From contig JACKOB010000002.1 of assembly GCA_024234575.1 (NCBI GenBank), forward strand, positions 682,001 through 746,000: 64,000 nucleotides of DNA. Direction: 5' to 3'. Position 1 is the stretch's first letter, and the number at the start of each line of letters is the position of its first letter. Shown one piece after another: positions 36,727 through 44,807 of this stretch. A program made the translations under genes and the position numbers. The DNA is from Hahellaceae bacterium. GTDB taxonomy: Bacteria > Pseudomonadota > Gammaproteobacteria > Pseudomonadales > Oleiphilaceae. A model generated the notes under the pieces. It did not search any database and was not told where the DNA came from. It saw only the letters and a list, made by a program, of their open reading frames with translations.

Positions 36727-39498
36727 ATGCCTTGTGATATTGTTTGGTTACATCATTTTAGGGCCAAATCATATCGCATGCATTCTGTCACAAAGCTAAC
36801 GATGCCGAGGTTGAGTGAAAATTTAGTCCAACGCCCTGCGGCGCTTGAGCAGCTTGATGCTGTCTTACACACGCGGCTTGCTGTTGTCTGCGCGCCGGCA
36901 GGGTATGGTAAAACGACTCTTGTCGGCCAATGGTTGCTGCACAGCAAGAAGCGTTATTGCTGGTTGTCTTTAGATGAACGAGACAACGATGAAGGACATT
37001 TCTGGCGCGGCATTACAGCGGCTATCACAACGGTCCTCCATCGTTTAATAGAGCAACCTAGCGCGCATGCAAATGCAGTAGATATTGAGGCACGTATAGA
37101 TTTGCTCGTCTATGAACTCATAGAAACTTCACGAGCATGGAGTGCGCCAGAACAATTAATATTGGTGCTAGACGATTTCCATGCCATAAAAAACCCCAGA
37201 ATTCATAAGCAACTCAGCCGCTTTATTGAAGACTGCCCCGCCTTTATTAAATTCATTATTACCACAAGATTTGAGCCTCATCTTAATCTGCCAGCCCGAC
37301 GGGTTAAGCATCAGGTCACCGAGTTATCCACTGCGGACTTGATTTTTAACCTTGCCAACTGCCAGGCATTATTGCAGCGCCAACAAGCAATCAAGCTTGA
37401 AGAAGATGATTTGAAAACTTTGTATGCGAAAACCGAAGGCTGGGTGGCGGCGATTCAGCTGGCGGGCATGGCGTTAAAACATAAGGCCGATCAATCAGCA
37501 TTTATCGCATCTTTTTCAGGAAACCAGCAGTTGTTGGCTGCTTACTTGTTTGATGAAGTATTTAGTCATCAACCTGACGACATTAAAGACACGTTAGTCA
37601 ACATGTCTATTTTGCCAAAATTTTGCGCAGAGTTGATCGAAGCGGTTACCGGATGTAGCGATGGGCATGCTTTCATTGCCACACTTCAACAACTGAACAT
37701 GCTTATTAGCCCTCTCGATGAAAGTGGTAAATGGTACCGCCTTCATGACCTTTTTCGTGAGTGGCTGTTTCAGCAGGCAGATATCTCTAAAGCCATTGAC
37801 CTAAATGAGCTAAGACGAAAAGCTGGCATCTGGCTTGAAACAAAAGGGATGTATCTTGAGGCCCTTGAGCACATATTTCCTCTAGAAGAATGGCATTGGG
37901 CAAGCAGCGTTAGCGGCGCACTGCTCGTTGACCTAACCCTGACGAGCGATTTGGCAATTTCCGAGCTTATTCTCGATCATTTTCCGCAAGACTTTATCAA
38001 AACCCAGCCTAAACTTTGCCTGTTAAAAGCCGTCGTTGAGCACAGTAAAAACACCCTCACAACCACCAACCATTATTTGGAAGTGGCAGAGCTACTTTTA
38101 GCCTCACTTAAGGACGCTGACCACGAGTCGGCTCGATCGGATATGGGGCTGCTGACCACCGATAATATCAATGAATTTAAGGCGTTTGTTTATGACTTTC
38201 GCTCGTTGATCGCGTGGATACAAGGTGATGAAAAACTCTCAAAAAGTCTGAGAATAAAGGTGATGTCTATACCGGGGGTCGAAAACTTTCCACTTTATGC
38301 GAATGCGTTGTTTACCGAAGGGCTGAACTATTACAGCGAAAAGCAGTTTAAGCATGCCGAACTGTCATTTCTAAACGCCATTGATAACGCAAAAGCAAAT
38401 AACAACCCTGGTTTTCTCCTCCGATCAGTACAGGCCTTGTCCGGCATTTACTATCACCTGGGTAAACACTACTTAATTAACGACCTTATTAAAGAAACAG
38501 AGGAATGGCTAACGCCATCTGACTATTGTAATAAAAACATACAGGTCCTTTTGAATATTACAAAAGCAACACTGTATATTGCCGACGGGCAAGCCAAAAC
38601 AGCGTTGGCCTTATTGGAATCTCATGATCAACAGCTTCGATTTTTGTCGCCGGTGGAGCAAATCATTGCCATGTTCGTGAAGGTATTGACACTGATCTAC
38701 CTGCACAAACATGCCGAGGCCATGCGTTTGGTAGATGCAATGGAGGTCATCTACCAACGCAATTTTACTCACTGGATACTCCCTCAACCCGACATTGACT
38801 GTTTACGTGCCATCATCTATTTGCAAAAAGGTAATAATGACGAACTTCTAAAGTGGGCACGGCAATGTGAAGATCGCTCTCAATCAATTTGTCCCGTCGC
38901 ACTTGAAGAGCAGACAAGCATTTACTTACTGATTCAGGTCATGCAAGGCAAAGATATTAGGGAAGAAGCAAAAGCGTATAGAAACCGGGCAGAGCAATGC
39001 CACGAAATTGTTTGGCAAATTCGTAGCTGGCTGCTGGATGTCGCGTTTTATGGATTAAAAGGCAAGAAAATCAGAGCAATGCATGCATTTGCAAAAGCAC
39101 TTAAGCTGGGCGCTGCCCACGACTCTACAACGGTATTTCTAACAACTGGAGAAAGCTGTATCCCTTTGTTGGAAGGTGCCATCAAATTACGTATTGAAGC
39201 AAAATTTGCCAATAAGGTTTTGGCGCTTTTAAAGGGGGAGCAACACCCGCCTCTACATGCCAAAAGGGCTTGTTTATCCCCGGTTGCACTCAGCCCACTG
39301 AGCACCCGAGAGTTAGAGTTATTGAAACTGATCAACGAAGGTTATTCCAACAGGCAAATTGCCGAAGTGACACAAATCACCGAAGGTACAGTGAAAGCGC
39401 ACTTAAGCAATGTTTATAGCAAACTGGCGGTGAAGAACCGAACGCAAGCACTCGCCACGGCCAGAGAGCAAGGGATATTACACGACGATAACCGGTGA
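36727..39498 (+). CDS. MalT-like ATP-dependent LuxR-family regulator
   Basis: 923 residues, near MalT (901). An N-terminal P-loop ATPase (CAPAGYGKTT, residues 55-64; Walker B LILVLDDFH), a long helical tetratricopeptide-like middle region, and a C-terminal LuxR helix-turn-helix (LSTRELELLKLINEGYSNRQIAEV). AAGGAGAGAAC precedes the ATG. Regulators of this STAND type oligomerise on an inducer and activate promoters. It probably controls the surface protein just upstream, whose promoter has two dyads, but the inducer is unknown. Confidence 0.92.
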   Translation: MPCDIVWLHHFRAKSYRMHSVTKLTMPRLSENLVQRPAALEQLDAVLHTRLAVVCAPAGYGKTTLVGQWLLHSKKRYCWLSLDERDNDEGHFWRGITAAITTVLHRLIEQPSAHANAVDIEARIDLLVYELIETSRAWSAPEQLILVLDDFHAIKNPRIHKQLSRFIEDCPAFIKFIITTRFEPHLNLPARRVKHQVTELSTADLIFNLANCQALLQRQQAIKLEEDDLKTLYAKTEGWVAAIQLAGMALKHKADQSAFIASFSGNQQLLAAYLFDEVFSHQPDDIKDTLVNMSILPKFCAELIEAVTGCSDGHAFIATLQQLNMLISPLDESGKWYRLHDLFREWLFQQADISKAIDLNELRRKAGIWLETKGMYLEALEHIFPLEEWHWASSVSGALLVDLTLTSDLAISELILDHFPQDFIKTQPKLCLLKAVVEHSKNTLTTTNHYLEVAELLLASLKDADHESARSDMGLLTTDNINEFKAFVYDFRSLIAWIQGDEKLSKSLRIKVMSIPGVENFPLYANALFTEGLNYYSEKQFKHAELSFLNAIDNAKANNNPGFLLRSVQALSGIYYHLGKHYLINDLIKETEEWLTPSDYCNKNIQVLLNITKATLYIADGQAKTALALLESHDQQLRFLSPVEQIIAMFVKVLTLIYLHKHAEAMRLVDAMEVIYQRNFTHWILPQPDIDCLRAIIYLQKGNNDELLKWARQCEDRSQSICPVALEEQTSIYLLIQVMQGKDIREEAKAYRNRAEQCHEIVWQIRSWLLDVAFYGLKGKKIRAMHAFAKALKLGAAHDSTTVFLTTGESCIPLLEGAIKLRIEAKFANKVLALLKGEQHPPLHAKRACLSPVALSPLSTRELELLKLINEGYSNRQIAEVTQITEGTVKAHLSNVYSKLAVKNRTQALATAREQGILHDDNR

Positions 39499-39555
39499 TT
39501 TATCCCCGCAATCAACGTAACGGCGCCAATCACCAAACACCTTTGCAACCAATGG

Positions 39556-39785
39556 CTATTCATCGAAATGGTCTTCCCAGCGTTGGGAGAGCAATAAAGT
39601 AGTTAACTCTTTTAGCAGATGAGCACTAGCTTTGGATTTAAAGCGATCATTTTTCAACTTCGATAAACAGGAAGGAAAAGTTACAAAGCGAACGTTTTGA
39701 AATCATAGAAAAAGGAAGTAGCCGGCTTGCCGAGTCTGATCCCAATATCGTTTTTTTTGGACATCACTGCTACGTCAATTGTCAT
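39556..39785 (-). pseudogene. Frameshifted small gene remnant
   Basis: A perfect GGAGGAATCAAA ribosome-binding site leads to an ATG at 39785 and a frame that stops after 34 residues (ending YDFKTFAL). One base-shift away, the next frame continues without a break into FQNVRFVTFPSC and ends at a TAG at 39556. The two pieces make one plausible protein of about 75 residues. I do not recognise the family. It directly follows the AbiE locus on the same strand. Confidence 0.4.
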
Positions 39786-39876
39786 TTTGATTCCTCCCAC
39801 GGACCACCGGGGTTCCATTGACTGATAAAATCAGTATTGGTGAAAGCGCATTTTGCGGCCGGCATTAAAAATACCG

Positions 39877-40650
39877 TCAATGCTTGTGCGATGTCGGGTA
39901 GTGCGTCTGCTTTTGGGTGTCTTCTGTGAAGCCTGCCGGGAGTCCGAATGGTATTTGCTCTGGAATAGGGGTTTTCCTGCGCTCAAATGTGGCTTCCATC
40001 GCTTGTCTCAGTGTCTGCCCATCAAATTCCGCGTGTTCTGATAACACCCAGAGGTCAAAATAGTCTTTCATTCGATTATTCGCGATACCCAGCGTGACTA
40101 GGGCGTGAAATTTCTCGGCTACAACGGTGTAGCGAGGATAAACCCTGAGTTTAGGTGCCTCGAAATCAGGCAGAATCACAGGGTATTCAACGGACTCCGG
40201 CGATGGCGTCACGGCATCACCAAATCCAATGTCTACTTGAACATGGCATCGTGCCCCGTCGAGAACACCAAGCAGCGTCACTCTAACGCCTGCGTAGTTT
40301 GAGTCCTTGCGGATTTCAGCTGCACTAACAGTATCGCTTTGGAACAATATTCCGTCGTCCACGGCAATTTCACAGATTTCTTTGAATACGGACTGGAGGT
40401 GCGGCAATTCAGCAGAACCAAAGCTGAGAAAGTCAGCATCGCGAGTGGGACGGTAGGGTATATCAAACCATAGATCGAAGAGCAGCGCCCCTTTTAGCAG
40501 GAAGGCATTGTGGTGTGACGAGATGCTCATTCGATAAAGCAGCCGCTCAAGGGCAAAACGCGTGAGAACCAGGTTGAAGTCTTGTTTGCTATCTCGGGCG
40601 CGATTTAGCAGTTTGGCGCGCACAGATGCCGCGAGATTGCGTACCGTCAT
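39877..40650 (-). CDS. AbiEii-family nucleotidyltransferase toxin
   Basis: 257 residues from an ATG that overlaps the stop of the antitoxin gene (ATGA). The nucleotidyltransferase core shows KGALLFDLW and RPTRDADFL, the latter with the conserved aspartates, as in AbiEii/AbiGii toxins; family members use nucleotides to modify tRNA and stop growth. The C-terminal region (VVAEKFHALVTLG, KDYFDLWVL) fits too. Together with the previous gene it makes a type IV toxin-antitoxin / phage-exclusion system. Nothing indicates damage. Confidence 0.92.
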   Translation of the reverse strand: MTVRNLAASVRAKLLNRARDSKQDFNLVLTRFALERLLYRMSISSHHNAFLLKGALLFDLWFDIPYRPTRDADFLSFGSAELPHLQSVFKEICEIAVDDGILFQSDTVSAAEIRKDSNYAGVRVTLLGVLDGARCHVQVDIGFGDAVTPSPESVEYPVILPDFEAPKLRVYPRYTVVAEKFHALVTLGIANNRMKDYFDLWVLSEHAEFDGQTLRQAMEATFERRKTPIPEQIPFGLPAGFTEDTQKQTHYPTSHKH

Positions 40651-41255
40651 GAAGTTAAACTCTCGAGGTAGGGACGAATGATGTTCGCCACACGGCAAAC
40701 GCGGGCATAGCGCCAAAGCTCATCCATCGTCATTCTTTTCGCGGTCCAAGCTTCGTTAAGCGCTTCGAGAGCGACATCCAGTCCTATTTTATTGCGAAAT
40801 TTAAAGCAGTCAGCAACGGTTTTGGCCACATTGGTGACTTTTACATCGACACCATCCACCAGGTGAGTGTCGATTCCCGCGGTCAGCGCTTCACCGGAAA
40901 AACGCATAATCCGTAGCGCGGGATAATCCATCGACGGAGCGTGGGCTTTATTGGGTATCGCTATCCAGACCTCATAGGGAGCCTGGGTGGTTAGGCCGTG
41001 GAACCTTAATGCGGAAAGCAAACATATAACGGCCTTGGGGTATTTTCGAGAAACCTCTACTAAACTAGCATGCTCTGATATCGAGCGATCAGGGATGGCG
41101 TAGAGCCCCCGATCAAGTCGCGTAAGCAGGCCGCGTTTTACCATTCGTGCGAGCACGACACGCGGAACACCGATGTTATCCAGATCCTGACTACGGATCA
41201 GACCTGTGGTGGTCGCGAGATCAAGAACACGTTGAGAGTTAGTTTTCGTTTTCAT
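40647..41255 (-). CDS. AbiEi-family antitoxin and autorepressor
   Basis: 202 residues. The N-terminal winged helix (VLDLATTTGLIRSQDLDNIGVPRVVLARMVKRG) is followed by the AbiEi C-terminal domain (LSALRFHGLTTQAP, DVKVTNVAKTVADCFKFRNKIG). In characterised systems AbiEi neutralises AbiEii without binding it and represses the promoter by binding inverted repeats. A large dyad just before its start supports the same here. Overlap with the toxin gene gives translational coupling. Confidence 0.92.
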   Translation of the reverse strand: MKTKTNSQRVLDLATTTGLIRSQDLDNIGVPRVVLARMVKRGLLTRLDRGLYAIPDRSISEHASLVEVSRKYPKAVICLLSALRFHGLTTQAPYEVWIAIPNKAHAPSMDYPALRIMRFSGEALTAGIDTHLVDGVDVKVTNVAKTVADCFKFRNKIGLDVALEALNEAWTAKRMTMDELWRYARVCRVANIIRPYLESLTS

Positions 41256-41265
41256 GCCTCATATT

Positions 41266-41311
41266 GTTACTTATTATAGGTATATGTCAAGATGTACCTA
41301 CATATAGTAAC
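41266..41311. promoter_or_regulatory. Large inverted repeat in the AbiE promoter
   Basis: GTTACTTATTATAGGTA and TACCTACATATAGTAAC are 17-bp arms (13 of 17 paired) around a 12-bp spacer, ending 11 bp before the antitoxin start codon. This is the expected position and form for the AbiEi operator. Confidence 0.7.
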
Positions 41312-41323
41312 ACCTGACCACTA

Positions 41324-41419
41324 TTAGTCTGAAAGGAGCACTCTCCATTTTTCAGGTGTATAACCATCACCAGAGCTATCAGCGAGCAAAGTCGTCACCT
41401 GTTCAGCAGTAAGTCCCAT
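41324..41419 (-). CDS. Very small reading frame, hypothetical
   Basis: 31 codons beginning ATG at 41419 with AAGGAAGGAA a little too far upstream (about 12 bases). The translation (MGLTAEQVTTLLADSS...) is regular but short and unrecognised. It lies between the AbiE promoter and the last cassette gene, on the same strand. Confidence 0.3.
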   Translation of the reverse strand: MGLTAEQVTTLLADSSGDGYTPEKWRVLLSD

Positions 41420-41437
41420 AATTGATAGATTCCTTCC

Positions 41438-41866
41438 TTAGAATTCGAATTTAACAGTGAGGTTTTCCAATTGCTCTGCAACGCCTCTATAGCCATAAAC
41501 AGTTAAGGCTTCTTTTAGAAGTTCTTTTATTTCAGTAATGGGCAGTGAGATTTTGCTAAGCTTTTCAATTCGGACCAACTCCCAAACTCTCTCCCCTTTT
41601 TCTGCGGCTAAATCAACGTGCCCATGTTGATTTAATATTACGGAAAACAAATGACCATCAAGATAAAATGCACACTCATGCTGATTTGAAAACTCCTCCT
41701 TTCCAGTCGCAACAGGGATAAAAAAACATTTTCTATTTCTGTCAATTGTCCATTTGTGCTTAAAATATGATGGCAATTTATCCCTTGGGTGCACCATATT
41801 CATAATATTAACTAAATCATATTTTTTGATATCATCAACAGGCACGTACTCGTTTACAAAAGCCAT
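41438..41866 (-). CDS. Integron cassette protein, unknown function
   Basis: 142 residues; low G+C and no recognised family. The sequence is soluble, mixed alpha/beta (CFFIPVATGKEEFSNQHECAFYLDG ... GHVDLAAEKGERVWEL). The start codon lies directly against an attC-like half-site at 41864-41896, as usual for cassette genes. No attC follows its stop codon, so the distal end of this cassette has been lost. Confidence 0.6.
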   Translation of the reverse strand: MAFVNEYVPVDDIKKYDLVNIMNMVHPRDKLPSYFKHKWTIDRNRKCFFIPVATGKEEFSNQHECAFYLDGHLFSVILNQHGHVDLAAEKGERVWELVRIEKLSKISLPITEIKELLKEALTVYGYRGVAEQLENLTVKFEF

Positions 41867-41896
41867 AATGCAATCCGTTGCAGCACCTTGTTATGT
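41864..41896 (-). other. Degenerate, internally deleted attC site
   Basis: Reverse strand: ACATAACAAGGTGCTGCAAC then GGATTGCATTATGG. The first part matches the opening of the intact attC at 43068-43176 (CTAACAAGCGCCTGCAACGG), and the last bases resemble its end, but the central part of the site is missing. Confidence 0.5.
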
Positions 41897-41924
41897 GATT
41901 GTTTTGCTTTATGTTTTCGATATT

Positions 41925-42197
41925 TCATTCCCAAGGAACCAATAAAATAGCCAAACCTAATAAACTGGAAAAACCGATAATTGATACGACTATATTACAC
42001 CAAAGTGACGCTAATTCATGTTCCGTAATTCTTACTTTTGGATAGTAACCAAATGTGATAATTCGACAAATAGGCCAACCAACATACCAAGCTATTATTT
42101 CGAACCACAACTCATAAATTAGAAAAATCAAAGCTCTTACTAAGAAGCCTAATGACCTTAGAATTAGCTTAATTAGCCCTTCAGCGATTTCTTCCAT
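41925..42197 (-). CDS. Small integral membrane protein, integron cassette
   Basis: 90 residues from the ATG at 42197, 22 bp after an attC site. Three hydrophobic segments (about 9-30, 31-48 and 66-87) mark it as an inner-membrane protein. A longer reading from 42236 would start inside attC and is rejected. No family is recognised; hydrophobic cassette products of this size are common. Confidence 0.6.
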   Translation of the reverse strand: MEEIAEGLIKLILRSLGFLVRALIFLIYELWFEIIAWYVGWPICRIITFGYYPKVRITEHELASLWCNIVVSIIGFSSLLGLAILLVPWE

Positions 42198-42218
42198 GTT
42201 AGTTAAAACACCTTTTTC

Positions 42219-42314
42219 ACATAACGCCCGGCTCACCGAGCAAATTTTGTTGGCGGCTTTTTTGGAACAAAAAAGGTGACACTAAAATTTGTCCGGTGGA
42301 GCCGGAGGTTATGC
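42219..42314 (-). other. Integron attC recombination site
   Basis: 96 bp. On the reverse strand it opens GCATAAC and closes GTTATGT (boxes R'' and R'), and the two halves pair as a long imperfect palindrome: CCTCCGGCTCCACCGGACAA against the complement of CGCTCGGTGAGCCGGGCG. The stop codon of the preceding gene is inside the opening box, typical of cassettes. Core AAC and GTT trinucleotides are in place. Confidence 0.75.
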
Positions 42315-42950
42315 GTATTTACGACGTGCTAGGAATATTAACGAGAAGGAGGCTAGAAATAGACTTAAACTACTAGGCACGGATACTTCGACGGGGGTAC
42401 CACTAACAAACATTCTATATCTGCCAGGGTTTGTATCTGAATCTCTCCAGTTAGGTCTAGAGCTGCTTATAGCAATGATGTCCCCATCAGGGTTAGAAAC
42501 TTGGTAGGGTTGTAAGAGAGTTAACGTTGAACTGCCACTTGTTCCAAACAAACCTGAACCAAAAACTAAACCATAGAGCCCAGCGTCAAGATTCACATCA
42601 ATAGAAGCAAGCGTATCTACTGAATTCAGAGGGCTAAATGTAGTGTAAGCAAGAACATTATCTAGACTACTCATTGCACCATCAGGTAAGCCCGATTGAT
42701 TTAAACTAACGATCGCACCAAAGACACTACCAAATGAGGTGTCAAAATTACGAAAGTGACCTCCAATACCATCTATATTGGTTTTTTCCGCTAAACTAAA
42801 AGTAGTTCCTAAAAATTGATTTTTATTGATAGATGACCCACAGCATGTTGTTGAGTCAAATGGTCCTGTTCCGGTCTCAAATATGATTCCTGCGTTTGAT
42901 TTAGAAACTAGAATAACTGTAGTAAAAATTAATACGAATAAGCTTTTCAT
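42309..42950 (-). CDS. PEP-CTERM-like secreted protein, integron cassette
   Basis: 213 residues. Signal peptide at the start (LFVLIFTTVILVSKSNA), a beta-rich middle, and a C-terminal sorting tail: a VP motif (VSVPSSLSLF), a hydrophobic helix and the basic end LARRKYA, like PEP-CTERM exosortase substrates. Function unknown. Its stop codon lies within the attC that follows, and another attC lies 120 bp before it, so this is a complete gene cassette. No exosortase gene is in the window. Confidence 0.7.
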   Translation of the reverse strand: MKSLFVLIFTTVILVSKSNAGIIFETGTGPFDSTTCCGSSINKNQFLGTTFSLAEKTNIDGIGGHFRNFDTSFGSVFGAIVSLNQSGLPDGAMSSLDNVLAYTTFSPLNSVDTLASIDVNLDAGLYGLVFGSGLFGTSGSSTLTLLQPYQVSNPDGDIIAISSSRPNWRDSDTNPGRYRMFVSGTPVEVSVPSSLSLFLASFSLIFLARRKYA

Positions 42951-43067
42951 CCTCTTTTTTCTTTCCTTATATATAAAAGTCGATATTTGTTGTGAATTTT
43001 AAACGATTCTTACATTTAAAAATGCGGTTAAATATCCAATTAAAATAAATGTGTATGCTCTGTTTTC

Positions 43068-43176
43068 GCATAACGAATTGCTCTGCGGAACAAAATAGTT
43101 GGCGACTTTTTTGCTGAGCGCCAGCGAACGCAGAAAAGGTGCCAACTGTTTTGTCCGTTGCAGGCGCTTGTTAGCT
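43068..43176 (-). other. Integron attC recombination site
   Basis: 109 bp. On the reverse strand it runs from AGCTAAC to GTTATGC, and its arms pair over about 30 bases (AACAAGCGCCTGCAACGGAC against the complement of the far end), with a central AAAAGG/CTTTTTT hairpin. It begins 7 bp after the stop codon of the IS3 orfA remnant and ends 117 bp before the PEP-CTERM-like gene. Confidence 0.75.
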
Positions 43177-43182
43177 GAGCCG

Positions 43183-43602
43183 TTATTGCCACTGCATTTT
43201 CAGGTCACGGTGCGTCTGCGCGCAATCTCGCAGATACAGATTAATTAAGCTCCAATCCAAATCGTTCTGATGTAGTTCCGCCAGATACTGTTGCCACTTT
43301 TTTAGGAGATCATTCTCCTTTCTCAGACGCTCATTTTCTTGACGGAGTTTGTCAATATCCGTGAGCTTTTTGGTACTAATCACTTTCTTTTTAGTCGGCA
43401 TATCTAACCTGTGTTTGCCATCTCCATGAAGTGTTCCTTCTCGAAACTCTTTTCGCCAACGAGATAGCATGCAACGATGAATTCCCAAAGAGTTGGCAAC
43501 ATCTTTGACTTTGTAGTCATACAATAAGGTTAGTTTAACTGCTTCAAGTTTGAATTTTTTAGAATATTGCCAGGTCTTTTTTGCTTGAGTACTTTTTGGC
43601 AT
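43183..43602 (-). CDS. IS3-family transposase OrfA, with an aberrant C-terminus
   Basis: 139 residues from an ATG with a strong GGAGG site. The first 115 residues are a normal IS3 OrfA: helix-turn-helix (VKDVANSLGIHRCMLSRWRKEF) and leucine zipper (IDKLRQENERLRKENDLLKKW). After LHQNDLD the sequence departs from the family (WSLINLYLRDCAQTHRD...) and stops; no orfB is present. An attC follows immediately. It appears to be the left part of an IS3 element joined to cassette sequence, and cannot transpose by itself. Confidence 0.75.
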   Translation of the reverse strand: MPKSTQAKKTWQYSKKFKLEAVKLTLLYDYKVKDVANSLGIHRCMLSRWRKEFREGTLHGDGKHRLDMPTKKKVISTKKLTDIDKLRQENERLRKENDLLKKWQQYLAELHQNDLDWSLINLYLRDCAQTHRDLKMQWQ

Positions 43603-43628
43603 GGAACACCTCCTGAGTTATCAGAAAG

Positions 43629-43646
43629 TGTCCACTTAATCGGGGG
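43629..43646. repeat. Probable left terminal inverted repeat of the IS3 remnant
   Basis: TGTCCACTTAATCGGGGG, 27 bp upstream of orfA, has the TGT...GGGG look of IS3-family ends. No matching right end is found beyond attC. Confidence 0.5.
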
Positions 43647-43783
43647 AAGTGCGACTTCTGAGCCGGCAATGTAGTTAACAGCTTTATTACTCGCCCACAC
43701 CACCACCCTATCTTTCATGACCCCATGTATTCACATTAGGTTTGGCTTACACTCTCACTTTACATTGGCATAGGGTGGTTGTG

Positions 43784-44263
43784 ATGGTCGAGTTTAGTAG
43801 TTTATTCCCTACGGGAATGAGTCACTTTTTGTTGGGCGGCTTGATGATTGGTGCAGGCGTGGCACTACTGTACCTATCAACGGGGTTAATTGGCGGTATG
43901 AGCAGTGTTTTTACCACCAGCTGGTCTTATATTTCAAAGTACGAGTTTTTTAACCAGACACAGAATACAGAGTCACGAAAATGGCGTCTGGTATACGCGT
44001 TGGGGTTGGTTTGCGGCGCCTTCGCATGGACTTATTTTTCTGGCGATATAGCCCCGACAACAAACGTCTCTGAATGGCAGCTGTTAATAGGTGGTTTTAT
44101 TGCGGGTTTCGGCGCACGGTTTGGTAATGGCTGTACGTCGGGCCATGGTATTTGTGGCATGGCATCGCTGAGCTTACCTTCGTTTATGGCGGTCGTTGTT
44201 TTTCTTTCCGTCGCCATTGTCACGGCAAATATCATGGCGGCATTCTTTGGAGGTGCGGTATGA
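43784..44263 (+). CDS. YeeE/YedE-family sulfur-compound transporter, first half
   Basis: 159 residues from the ATG at 43784. Four to five membrane segments and the hallmark GNGCTSGHGICGM, whose cysteine handles thiosulfate or related sulfur species in YeeE proteins. The second half is encoded by the next gene, whose ATG overlaps this stop codon (ATGA). Together they make one transporter unit of the two-gene PmpA/PmpB type. Confidence 0.9.
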   Translation: MVEFSSLFPTGMSHFLLGGLMIGAGVALLYLSTGLIGGMSSVFTTSWSYISKYEFFNQTQNTESRKWRLVYALGLVCGAFAWTYFSGDIAPTTNVSEWQLLIGGFIAGFGARFGNGCTSGHGICGMASLSLPSFMAVVVFLSVAIVTANIMAAFFGGAV

Positions 44264-44682
44264 AGCCCGCTTTCTATTGGCTAGCTATTCTGCTCAGTGG
44301 TGCGCTTTTTGGGGCAGGTTTAACGCTTTCGACAATGATTCATCCCGAAGCTATTTTTGCCTTTTTGCTGTTCGAAAACTTTGGCTTGTTACTGGTACTG
44401 GGAAGCGCCACCGGATTGGCGCTGCTGGCATACCAGCTTGGACCTAAAATGTTTAGCACTCCCTGGTTGGCGCAAGCCTATAAAACACGCCCCAGCGAAA
44501 CCACTAAACGAACGTTAATTGGTGCCGCACTATTTGGTGTTGGTTGGGGAATAAGCGGCGTGTGCCCTGGCCCTGCAGTCGCCGGCTTAGGTGCAGGTAA
44601 TTGGCCGCTGCTTTACGCGTTAATTGGCATGCTGGCAGGTGCCTATGTGCAAGGGCGATGGTTTGGAAAGAATAAAGACTGA
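44260..44682 (+). CDS. YeeE/YedE-family sulfur-compound transporter, second half (DUF6691)
   Basis: 140 residues with four membrane segments and the conserved GVCPGPAVAGLG motif. It overlaps the first-half gene by four bases and surely works with it. The presence of separate halves rather than one fused protein is common in marine gammaproteobacteria. Exact substrate unproven. Confidence 0.9.
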   Translation: MKPAFYWLAILLSGALFGAGLTLSTMIHPEAIFAFLLFENFGLLLVLGSATGLALLAYQLGPKMFSTPWLAQAYKTRPSETTKRTLIGAALFGVGWGISGVCPGPAVAGLGAGNWPLLYALIGMLAGAYVQGRWFGKNKD

Positions 44683-44807
44683 GGTTTTCCAAATGCGACG
44701 AGATTGCTCATCACGATAAGTGAGATGAGCATCGTCCTCTTGCGTGCGAATAAGCTCACAGCAATTGCAGCGATTACCGCTGTTGCTCTGCAGGCAGCAT
44801 AGATACT

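Noticed and set aside
42198..42236. Longer start of the small membrane protein
   Set aside because: It would begin within the attC site; the ATG at 42197 has the usual cassette spacing.
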